NCBI GenBank assembly: GCA_046343015.1
Contig: JBKDOL010000103.1
Location: 7,384-71,383, forward strand
Length of the DNA stretch: 64,000 nt
Reading direction: 5' to 3'
Source of the DNA: BJ22 sp021298375
GTDB lineage: Bacteria > Planctomycetota > Planctomycetia > Pirellulales > Pirellulaceae
Shown here: positions 50,807 through 59,150 of the stretch, one piece after another
Position numbering within the stretch: position 1 is the first letter of the stretch
Layout: every line of letters begins with the position of its first letter
Position numbers and translations under genes: made by a program
Notes under the pieces: model-generated
Told to the model about the DNA's origin: nothing
Databases searched by the model: none
What the model saw: only the letters and a program-made list of their open reading frames with translations

Positions 50807-53806
50807 ATGCCTCCACACTCTCCCTCTGCTCCCACCGAGCCCGCTCCACGGTCCCAAGCTCAACCTGCACTCGCGGACCAGCGACTTTGGAAAATAGAGA
50901 TCTCGCCGGCGGCGGGTTATCCCGATCGCCCGGCGGAGCGACTGCTGGCCCAATTACGGGAACTTGGCCTGCCCGCTCCGAAAAAAATGCGGACCGCTCG
51001 AGGCTTCCTCGTGCAGGGACCGTGGACGCAGTCTCAGGCCGAGCAACTCGGAACCCGGGTCTTGAGCGATTGCGTCGTCGAACAGGTGCAGGTCCGCCTC
51101 GGAGCGGAACCGCCTGCGACTGCGGAGCCGGAAACGACGGTGGTTTACGTCCTGCCCAAGCCAGGTGTCACCGACCCGGAAGCTGAAACCGCGCAGGCCA
51201 CAATTCGGCTCGAGGGCCAGCCGGTCTCGGCTGTGCGCACGTTTCGCAAATACGAGTTTCAGGGGTTTCCGGCCGCGGCTCTGCAAGTCGCCCGCACCCG
51301 GCTGCTGGCCAACGAGTCAATTGAGCAGGTGATTGTGGGCGAGCTCGAGATGCAGGAACTGCATGTCGGGCAGAGCTATCTGTTTCGACTGGTGCACATT
51401 CCCCTGCGGCAACTCGATGGCCCCCAGCTGGAACAGCTCAGCCGCGATTGGCAACTCAGCCTGACGCGGGTCGAGATGGAGACGATTCAGGCGCATTATC
51501 GTCAGCTCGACCGGGAGCCGACCGATATTGAGCTGGAAACGATTGCTCAGACCTGGAGCGAGCACTGCAGCCACAAAACGCTCAAAGGCCGGGTGCTTTA
51601 CGAAGACGAGCATGGAAAACGGGAGTTTTCCAATTTGCTCAAGGAGACCATCTTTGGTGCGACGCAGGAAATTCGCGCCCGGTTGGGGTCCGACGACTGG
51701 TGCGTCAGCGTGTTCCGGGACAATGCCGGGGTGATTCGGTTCAACGACCAGTACAACGTGACTTTTAAAGTCGAGACTCACAATCGCCCCTCAGCGATCG
51801 AGCCCTATGGTGGAGCCAATACGGGGCTGGGCGGGGTGATTCGCGATACGCTTGGCACGGGCATGGGGGCCAAACCAGTCTGCAGCACCGACGTGTTCTG
51901 CTTCGCTCCTCCCGAAACGGCTGAGTCCGACTTGCCGCCGGGCGTCATCCATCCGCGGCGGTTGATGAAGGGGGTTGTTTCCGGGGTGCGCGACTATGGA
52001 AACCGGATGGGAATTCCGACCGTCAATGGCGCGGTCTGGTTTGATCCGCGGTATGTCGGCAACCCGATGGTGTTCTGCGGAAATGTCGGTCTGCTGCCGC
52101 ACGATCAGAGCTTCAAGCAAACCCAGCCCAACGACCTGATTGTGGCGATTGGCGGCCGGACCGGCCGCGATGGGATCCATGGGGCGACCTTCAGTTCTGC
52201 GGAACTGACTGATGCCAGTGAGCGAACCAGTTCCGGCGCTGTCCAAATTGGCAACGCGATCACCGAGAAGATGCTCGCCGATGTCCTGATTGCGGCCCGC
52301 GACCGCGGACTCTACAACGCCGTGACCGATTGCGGTGCGGGTGGCTTCTCCAGCGCGGTCGGAGAAATGGGCGAGGAGATTGGAGCAGAAGTCTGGCTGG
52401 AGCAGGCTCCGCTGAAGTACGCCGGACTCAGTTACACCGAAGTCTGGATTTCAGAAGCCCAGGAGCGGATGGTCTTCGCAGTTCCGGCCGGGAAGTGGGA
52501 CGAGTTCCGCCAGTTGTGCGAAGCGGAATCGGTGGAAGCCACCGTGCTGGGCAAATTCACTCCAACCGGCAAGCTGACGCTGAAATTTGAGCAGGAAGTC
52601 GTGGGCGAACTGGAAATGTCGTTCCTCCACGATGGGCGGCCGCCGGTGGTTCGACAGGCAAAGTACCAGCCCCGCCCGCCCCAAGCCGTCGCCTTGAATG
52701 AACTCGCCCGACTCGATCCGGCGCAGACGCTGCGGCAGATTCTGGCGGCTCCCTCAGTGGCCAGCAAACACTGGATCATTCGGCAATATGACCATGAAGT
52801 TCAGGCGGGCAGCGTGATCAAGCCGCTGGTCGGCGTCGATAATGATGGACCGGCCGATGCAGCCGTCGTTCGCCCCCTGATTCGCAGTGACCGGGCGATC
52901 GCGGTGGGCTGTGGGATGAACCCGCTTTACGGCGACCTCGACCCTTACCACATGGCCGCCAGTTCCATTGACGAAGCCTTGCGGAATGTTGTGGCTGTGG
53001 GTGGCGATCCCGACCACACGGGAATTCTCGACAATTTCTGCTGGGGCTACACCGACCGTCCGGAAACGCTCGGTTCACTGGTCCGGGCCGCGCTGGCTTG
53101 TCGCGATTTGTCGCTCGCCTGGGGTACACCTTTCATCAGCGGCAAGGACAGCCTGAACAACGAATTCAGCTACACCGATACCAGCGGACGTCGGCAGACG
53201 ATTTCGATTCCGTCGACCCTGTTGATTAGTGCCATGGCCATTGTTCCCGATGCGAATCGCTGCGTGACTATGGATTGGAAGGAATCGGGGAATTTCCTCT
53301 ACATCGTCGGGCGAACGGGAGAACACTTGGGTGGTTCACACGCCCTGCTGGTCCACGGCGATCATCGCAGGGGGTTGCCACCCACGGTCGATGCCAAGGA
53401 AGCGTTGCGGCTGTTCCGCGCGGTCCACACCGCCATCCAGCACGGACTCGTACGAAGTTGTCACGACTTGAGCGAAGGCGGGCTGGCAGTTGCCTTGGCC
53501 GAAATGGCCTTTGCCGGCGGTTTGGGCGGGAAATTCGATCTGCAAGCCTTGCCGCTGGACAGCCAAACCTCGCCCACGGGAGATTTTTCGCGATTGTTTG
53601 CCGAGTCCAATTCCCGCTTCCTCTGCGAGGTCGCGCCAGCTAACGCGGCTGCGTTTGAAGCTTTATTCCCGGCCGGCAGTGTCGCCCGGGCTGGGGCTAT
53701 CGAGAGCCACGATCGCCTGGTGATCACCAACGGACAACATCCGGTTATTGACGAGAACATTCAGGAACTCAAGCGGATTTGGCAAGGTCCGCTTGATTGG
53801 AGTTGA
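50807..53806 (+). CDS. purL: Phosphoribosylformylglycinamidine synthase, PurS-PurL fusion
   Basis: From the ATG at 50807 the product has 999 residues. Two PurS-like segments come first (about 25-110: IEISPAAGYPDRPAERLLAQL; about 110-195: VVYVLPKPGVTDPEAETA). The PurL part follows, with TWSEHCSHKT, the ATP/substrate motif VKVETHNRPSAIEPYGGANTG and DCGAGGFSSAVGEMGEE, and a second half with VGVDNDGPADAA and FISGKDSLNNE. It makes FGAM from FGAR in purine synthesis. The glutaminase partner is a separate gene (purQ), five bases downstream. Fusion of PurS to PurL is known in this phylum. The ATG at 50756 adds 17 residues and is less likely. Confidence 0.95.
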   Translation: MPPHSPSAPTEPAPRSQAQPALADQRLWKIEISPAAGYPDRPAERLLAQLRELGLPAPKKMRTARGFLVQGPWTQSQAEQLGTRVLSDCVVEQVQVRLGAEPPATAEPETTVVYVLPKPGVTDPEAETAQATIRLEGQPVSAVRTFRKYEFQGFPAAALQVARTRLLANESIEQVIVGELEMQELHVGQSYLFRLVHIPLRQLDGPQLEQLSRDWQLSLTRVEMETIQAHYRQLDREPTDIELETIAQTWSEHCSHKTLKGRVLYEDEHGKREFSNLLKETIFGATQEIRARLGSDDWCVSVFRDNAGVIRFNDQYNVTFKVETHNRPSAIEPYGGANTGLGGVIRDTLGTGMGAKPVCSTDVFCFAPPETAESDLPPGVIHPRRLMKGVVSGVRDYGNRMGIPTVNGAVWFDPRYVGNPMVFCGNVGLLPHDQSFKQTQPNDLIVAIGGRTGRDGIHGATFSSAELTDASERTSSGAVQIGNAITEKMLADVLIAARDRGLYNAVTDCGAGGFSSAVGEMGEEIGAEVWLEQAPLKYAGLSYTEVWISEAQERMVFAVPAGKWDEFRQLCEAESVEATVLGKFTPTGKLTLKFEQEVVGELEMSFLHDGRPPVVRQAKYQPRPPQAVALNELARLDPAQTLRQILAAPSVASKHWIIRQYDHEVQAGSVIKPLVGVDNDGPADAAVVRPLIRSDRAIAVGCGMNPLYGDLDPYHMAASSIDEALRNVVAVGGDPDHTGILDNFCWGYTDRPETLGSLVRAALACRDLSLAWGTPFISGKDSLNNEFSYTDTSGRRQTISIPSTLLISAMAIVPDANRCVTMDWKESGNFLYIVGRTGEHLGGSHALLVHGDHRRGLPPTVDAKEALRLFRAVHTAIQHGLVRSCHDLSEGGLAVALAEMAFAGGLGGKFDLQALPLDSQTSPTGDFSRLFAESNSRFLCEVAPANAAAFEALFPAGSVARAGAIESHDRLVITNGQHPVIDENIQELKRIWQGPLDWS

Positions 53807-53811
53807 GCAAC

Positions 53812-54561
53812 ATGCCCAAGGTACTTTTGATTCGCGCTCCGGGCACGAATTGTGACGACGAGACCGCTTATGCGTTTGAGCTGGCGGGGGCGACCACCCG
53901 GGTGGTCCATGTCAATGCGCTGCTGGCCGAGCCTCGACAGTTGCACGAGCATGACATCTTCTGCATTCCCGGTGGCTTCAGTTATGGAGACGACATCGGC
54001 GCGGGGCAAGTGCTCGCGTTGCAAATCAAACATCACTTGCTGGAGGACCTGCAGCGGTTTCGCAGCGATGGCAAGCTGATCCTGGGCATCTGCAATGGTT
54101 TTCAGGCGCTGATCAAGTCGGGCCTGCTGGTTGCCCCCGATCGGGCGGGGAATCGCGTGACCCTCACGTGGAATGACAATGGACGCTACACGGACCGCTG
54201 GGTGCGGCTCAGCCCGCTGGGGGATCGCTGTGTGTTTCTCCGCGGCGTGGAGTCTTTGTATTTGCCGATCGCCCATGGAGAGGGAAAGTTCGTCGCCCGA
54301 GACGAGGCGACACTTCGCCAGTTGCAGGCGGATGGACAACTTTCGCTGCGTTATGGCGATGCGGCAGGGGCCGACAATCCGAATGGGTCGGTGCTCGACG
54401 TTGCGGGATTATGTGACGAGTCCGGACGGGTTTTTGGGCTGATGCCTCATCCCGAGCGGCACATCCACCGAACTCATCATCCGCGCTGGACCCGGCTCCG
54501 GGGTGATGAACGTCCGGATGGCTTGGCGATTTTCCGGAATGCCGTTGCGGCTTGCTCTTGA
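53812..54561 (+). CDS. purQ: FGAM synthase glutaminase subunit PurQ
   Basis: From the ATG at 53812 the protein has 249 residues; the frame begins five codons earlier inside the purL stop region. It is a class I glutaminase: the start KVLLIRAPGTNCDDE, oxyanion region PGGFSYGDDIGAG, nucleophile Cys in LGICNGFQALI and the His-Glu pair in MPHPERH. It supplies ammonia to PurL. Start and purL stop are only five bases apart, so the two genes form an operon. It is near the normal length. Confidence 0.95.
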   Translation: MPKVLLIRAPGTNCDDETAYAFELAGATTRVVHVNALLAEPRQLHEHDIFCIPGGFSYGDDIGAGQVLALQIKHHLLEDLQRFRSDGKLILGICNGFQALIKSGLLVAPDRAGNRVTLTWNDNGRYTDRWVRLSPLGDRCVFLRGVESLYLPIAHGEGKFVARDEATLRQLQADGQLSLRYGDAAGADNPNGSVLDVAGLCDESGRVFGLMPHPERHIHRTHHPRWTRLRGDERPDGLAIFRNAVAACS

Positions 54562-54780
54562 GCCTGCGCTAACTGACGGCCTGTCCCGATTTTCAGATCC
54601 GCAACCCCGTGGGAGAGAATCGGCGCAACCAGTACGAACCGACTAATCGTGTCCTCTGAACAGGGAATTTCCGGTTCTTGAGCCGGCATGTCCCGGGCAG
54701 TTTGTGGATGGGTGGCATTTTACTGAGGCTTTTCTCCGGAGAGCTTCTGGCCCCTGCCCCATCCTGGCTTCGAGTATTCC

Positions 54781-57180
54781 ATGTCCCAAGCTGCTTCGCC
54801 CTCGCAGATCCCTGCGATTGGAATAGCCCAAACCCAGCCGATCGCCCGGGCGACAAGCCGACCCCAGGTGGCTTGGACGTCGGTTTGGCCGCTGCTGGTC
54901 GTTGCAATCACGATTACTGCCAACGCGGGGATTCTCGTCTGCCAACAGGTGGCCATCCGGCTGCTCGCTCCCCTGATCGGATCATCGATCGAAACGTGGT
55001 CGGCGATCCTGGGAGTCTTTCTTTTCGGAATCGCGCTGGGAAACTTTATCGCCTGTCGCCTGGCTGATCGCTACTCACCCAAATTTCTGATCGCCAGCAG
55101 TCTCATCCTCGGGGCTGTCTCGGTATACCTGATGCCGTTGCTGACCAGCGGGCTGGGGAATTCCAGCCTGTTCACGGCAGCTCCCCTTCCGCTGCAAATT
55201 GGGATGGCCGCCCTGGTTGTCTGCCTGCTGCCGGGCGTGGCTTTGAGCCTGATCACCCCCCCGTCGATTCGCAGTCTGGTGAATTCGGCCGAGCAGGCGG
55301 GCGCGATCTCGGGGCGGATTTTTGCCTGGGGAACGCTGGGAAGCCTAATCGGCAACTACCTCACAGGATTTGTGTTGCTCGCGCTGTTTGGTATCGACAG
55401 CATCATTCAAGCGACTTGGTTGGCCTTGGTCGCCTTGGCCGTCCCGACATTGCTGTTTGTGCGTCCTGCGGGGCTTTTTGTGGCTCCGTCGGAAATTGGG
55501 CAAACGCTCCCTTCCTCCGTACCGCCAAATACCGCCCGCGAGTTGCCCGGGACCGAAGCTTCCTCGGCAGTAAGCCCGGCTCGGGTTCCTTCAGCAACGG
55601 CGGTCGAGGATGCTGGCTGGTTCTGGCGGGCAGTGGTCGTGGTTACCGCTGCGAGTTTCGTCTCCGGAGCGCTGGAAGGCGCGGCCTTCCGCATTTTGGC
55701 GCCGCTGGTAGGTGTCTCGATGTTTCTGACCGCGGGCGTGGTCGGAGTGGTGCTGACCGGAATGGCTTGCGGAAACTGGATTGGCGGACTGTTGGCTCAG
55801 CGCAGCGGATCGCTCCGAACCCTGAGAGCCTCGCTGGTTGGTTGCTGGTTGACCGTCAATGCAGTGGTCGTCCTTTGGGGCCTATTGCTGGATTCGGGCC
55901 TGCTGCAAAGCCTGCCCATGATCACCAAGGTGCTCGGATGGTCTTTCAGCCTCTTTTTCCTGCCTGCCTTGGCCCTTGGTACAATCACTCCGCAAGTGAT
56001 TGGACTCTCGGTCCGCGACGTTAATCGAACGGGTGAAATTACCGGCCGACTGTATGGCTTTTCGACGCTGGGCTGCATTGGCGGGATCCTTGGATCAGCC
56101 TGGTTGATGATCGACGGCTTTGGATCGCTTCGCACCTGCATTGTCTGCGGCGCTGTGCCGCTCCTGCTACTCTGGTTGCTGACCCAGCTTCAATCGCGTT
56201 CCGAGACCACTTTCCAACGCGGATTGGTGTTCGTGCTGACTTTGCTCAGTTGCGGATTGTTCGCGACTTACCGCTCACCCTATGATCGCGAAAGCAAGTA
56301 CTTCGCTCTGAAGGTTGTCGACTCTCAAATTGACTCGCGGAAAGTCCGCTGCCTGAAGCTCGATTACCTGCTGCATTCCTGTATCGATCTGAGCGACCCG
56401 ACTTACCTGTTTTACAAGCACGAGGAAATTCAGGCTGACTTGACGCGAGCAGCTGTGCTTCGCGCGCGGGCCGAGGGGCATCAACCGCGAATTCTCGTGA
56501 TCGGTGGAGGGGGCTACACCTTTCCGCGGTGGGTGGAAGCCCAACCCGATTTGCAGGATGTGATCATCGAGGTCGTCGAAATCGACCCGGCAGTCACGGA
56601 AATCGCGCACGACAAACTCGGGCTGAGCCGGCAGACCAGAATCGTTTCGATTCACATGGATGGCCGACAGTACGTCAAGAATGCTCAAGCCGGAAGCTAT
56701 GACTTGGTCATTCAGGATGCAGTCAATGACCTTTCGGTGCCCTACCATTTGATGACGGCGGAGTATTCCACGCAGATTCGCCGACTGCTCCGGCCCGAGC
56801 GGCTTTATTTGCTGACCCTGATCGACAACTTTGACTCGGGAAAACTGCTCGCTTCGGCGATTCGCACGAGCGAGCAGGTCTTCGGTCCCAGCCGAGTCCT
56901 GTTGTCGGCCAAGCCCGCTCCCAATTCTCGAGATGTGTTTGTGATCGCGAGCCGAAATCAGGATAACCGGGATTCCGCGAATCCGTTCTTTCGAGTGGAA
57001 GAGCGAACCAGTCTTGCTGCAACGACTTTCGAGGTTCCTTCCGCGGATTTGCAACGCCTGTTGGACCGCTGTGCCAATTCTTCTCCCGTGCTGACGGACA
57101 ACTTCGCCCCGGTGGACAGCCTGATGGCTGGACAATTTCTTGAGCGGAACCGCCTGCCCCCGGCGGCGGCGAATAAGTAA
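54781..57180 (+). CDS. Membrane-fused spermidine-synthase-like protein
   Basis: The 799-residue product begins with two membrane halves of about six to seven helices each (about 30-225 and 280-485), both opening with a similar EG/RLLAPLIGSSIETW- or AAFRILAPLVGVSMFLT-type helix. This suggests an internal duplication. The C-terminal domain (about 560-770) is a spermidine-synthase/methyltransferase Rossmann fold with LVIGGGGYTFPRW, VVEIDPAV and DLVIQDAVND. The substrate-binding acidic residues of SpeE are only partly visible, so polyamine synthesis is not assured. Similar proteins are common in planctomycetes and are labelled fused MFS/spermidine synthase. It follows purQ at 219 bp. Confidence 0.88.
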   Translation: MSQAASPSQIPAIGIAQTQPIARATSRPQVAWTSVWPLLVVAITITANAGILVCQQVAIRLLAPLIGSSIETWSAILGVFLFGIALGNFIACRLADRYSPKFLIASSLILGAVSVYLMPLLTSGLGNSSLFTAAPLPLQIGMAALVVCLLPGVALSLITPPSIRSLVNSAEQAGAISGRIFAWGTLGSLIGNYLTGFVLLALFGIDSIIQATWLALVALAVPTLLFVRPAGLFVAPSEIGQTLPSSVPPNTARELPGTEASSAVSPARVPSATAVEDAGWFWRAVVVVTAASFVSGALEGAAFRILAPLVGVSMFLTAGVVGVVLTGMACGNWIGGLLAQRSGSLRTLRASLVGCWLTVNAVVVLWGLLLDSGLLQSLPMITKVLGWSFSLFFLPALALGTITPQVIGLSVRDVNRTGEITGRLYGFSTLGCIGGILGSAWLMIDGFGSLRTCIVCGAVPLLLLWLLTQLQSRSETTFQRGLVFVLTLLSCGLFATYRSPYDRESKYFALKVVDSQIDSRKVRCLKLDYLLHSCIDLSDPTYLFYKHEEIQADLTRAAVLRARAEGHQPRILVIGGGGYTFPRWVEAQPDLQDVIIEVVEIDPAVTEIAHDKLGLSRQTRIVSIHMDGRQYVKNAQAGSYDLVIQDAVNDLSVPYHLMTAEYSTQIRRLLRPERLYLLTLIDNFDSGKLLASAIRTSEQVFGPSRVLLSAKPAPNSRDVFVIASRNQDNRDSANPFFRVEERTSLAATTFEVPSADLQRLLDRCANSSPVLTDNFAPVDSLMAGQFLERNRLPPAAANK

Positions 57181-57436
57181 GTTCCGTTCGCCCCGGCCAC
57201 CTTGGCGAGGGCTATCCCCTCTTGGCGGCCGAGTTCACGCCGCGTTTGCTGCATGTTTCCACCGCGGCCGCTGTCAGCCGAAACTGCTAGCTGTCAATCT
57301 GCGGGAACTTTGACGATCGCTCAAACTTTGACGAAAGAACTCAGTTTGCCGATTCCGATGACTATTCCGACAAGGTCCCAATCCCTTGCGGGAGGCCGAT
57401 TGGCCATTCGGACTTGGTGCAAACAAGGATTTTCAG

Positions 57437-58939
57437 ATGCGATTCGTCAATTTGGTGCTGCTCGTCACCGCGTTCGTGACCGGTTGCGGAATTCAGTCCG
57501 CGTTCGCCCAGTACAACATGCCCCCGGGCCAGAATTCGTGGAAGGCAGACCGTCAGCAGCGGCTGGGGATGATTCCGCCGACTGCTGGCCGACAGCGGGG
57601 AGCCGGGATGCCCGCGGGCGGCTCCCAGCCAGGCGTGACTGAGCAACCGCTGCAGCAAATGTATGAGCAAATGCCACAGCAAACGCTGGAAGCCTACCAA
57701 GCGCCGCGTCAAGCGAGCCGGATTGCCAGCCAGGCGGGGCCGGGCCGGGTTGCACAGACGGCTGCCCGCGGTTCCAACGGGTATTTGCCGCAGAAGTTTC
57801 GCACGGCTCAAGCAGATCAACCAATCGAGGCACCTGTACCTCGTCAAGCGATGCCAGCCCCGCAAGCGCAGGCTTCTTCGCCTATGCAGGGAGTTGCAGC
57901 TCCCAGCATGGCGCTCGACGCCGGCTCCAGCCAGATAGATGCAGACTTCACGATCCCCGGTGATGATTATGCCTTGCGGGAGGTGATCGGCGAAAGCTAC
58001 TTACAGGACGGTGGTAGCTGTGCCAGTTGTGGTGACTGCGAAACCGGATGCCAGGATTGCATCGGTTATGGGCGAGTCGGCGGTGTTCCCCCAGGCTATC
58101 TCGCCGATTGCTGGATGTTCGGTCTCGGCCGGGTCCTGCGTGAAGCGGAATACTTCGGCGGAGCTCAGGCCTTCCAGACTTCGTCTTTCCTCGTACCAGG
58201 AAGCAACGAGCGAATTGGAGATTGCAGCTTTGGCTTCTACTCCGGGCTGAACCTGGGGTTGCCCCTGCGTCAATTGACTTGCGGTTTGGTCTCGGGGCAG
58301 TTTGGCGTGCGGACGGTGCAAAGCGACTTCAGCGGGGACCTGTTTTCCTCGGACAATCGCGACCAGCTGTTTCTTACCACCGGGTTTTACCGCCGGGTCG
58401 ATTACGGTTTGCAGTTCGGCGTGGTGATGGATTATCTCCGGGAAAACTGGTTCACCAACACTGAAGTGATTCAGATGCGCGGCGATTTGGCTTGGGTCAA
58501 TCCAACGGGCTCGGCGTTTGGCTTTCGATTTACAAAAAATGTCCAGGACGCAATTTCCAGCGGTGTGGTTGATGGGACGACCTTCACGAATCTCCGCACG
58601 CGAACTTACGATCAAAGCCGGTTTTACTGGCGAAATGGCTGCGTCAACGGCGGCTGGGCCGACTTTTTCCTCGGCTGGACGGATGAAAGCCATGTTGTGG
58701 GTGGGGTCGAGTACGACATCCCCTTAACCGAGACCTGGGCCATCAACTCCGGTTTCACCTATCTGTTTCCGCAAGACAATCCGGAACCGAGCAGTTTCTC
58801 CGGCAATTCCAACGACGCCTGGAATGTGTTTGTCGGGATGGCATGGCGGCCGATGGGTCGAAACTGGTATCGGAATTACGACCAACCGCTATTGCCCGTG
58901 GCCGACAATGGCTCGATGGTTCTCCGTCGCGGCAACTAG
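57437..58939 (+). CDS. DUF6666-family exported protein
   Basis: From the ATG at 57437 the product has 500 residues with a signal peptide (FVNLVLLVTAFVTGCGIQSAFAQ). The Cys in FVTGC could also be a lipobox. Residues 25-175 are Gln/Pro/Ala-rich. A Cys cluster (CASCGDCETGCQDC) follows, then the DUF6666 part (about 230-490), rich in alternating strands such as LFLTTGFYRRVDYGLQFGVVMDY and WADFFLGWTDESHVVGGVEYDI. The strand pattern and C-terminal WRPMGRNWY suggest an outer-membrane or wall-associated beta barrel. A terminator hairpin follows the gene at 59004-59034. Function unknown. Confidence 0.82.
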   Translation: MRFVNLVLLVTAFVTGCGIQSAFAQYNMPPGQNSWKADRQQRLGMIPPTAGRQRGAGMPAGGSQPGVTEQPLQQMYEQMPQQTLEAYQAPRQASRIASQAGPGRVAQTAARGSNGYLPQKFRTAQADQPIEAPVPRQAMPAPQAQASSPMQGVAAPSMALDAGSSQIDADFTIPGDDYALREVIGESYLQDGGSCASCGDCETGCQDCIGYGRVGGVPPGYLADCWMFGLGRVLREAEYFGGAQAFQTSSFLVPGSNERIGDCSFGFYSGLNLGLPLRQLTCGLVSGQFGVRTVQSDFSGDLFSSDNRDQLFLTTGFYRRVDYGLQFGVVMDYLRENWFTNTEVIQMRGDLAWVNPTGSAFGFRFTKNVQDAISSGVVDGTTFTNLRTRTYDQSRFYWRNGCVNGGWADFFLGWTDESHVVGGVEYDIPLTETWAINSGFTYLFPQDNPEPSSFSGNSNDAWNVFVGMAWRPMGRNWYRNYDQPLLPVADNGSMVLRRGN

Positions 58940-59003
58940 CTCAAAAAGCCGAATCCGCCCCTTGGGATCAAGCGGGCGGGCTCACGCTTGACTGACGCAT
59001 TGA

Positions 59004-59034
59004 GGGACTCGAACAGGTTTTCGGGTCCCTTTTT
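59004..59034 (+). terminator. Rho-independent terminator after the DUF6666 gene
   Basis: GGGACTCGAA and TTCGGGTCCC form a 10-bp stem with one G-U pair and a 6-base loop (CAGGTT), followed by TTTTT. Confidence 0.85.
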
Positions 59035-59150
59035 CGTTGCCGCACTCAGTTACGCGGACTGCGGCCGACCGCTATACTTTAAGTCTGTCTCGCGCAGCGG
59101 CCGAAGCCGCTGAACATTTTCATCTGTCTGACTGGTCGAGCCGGGACGGT

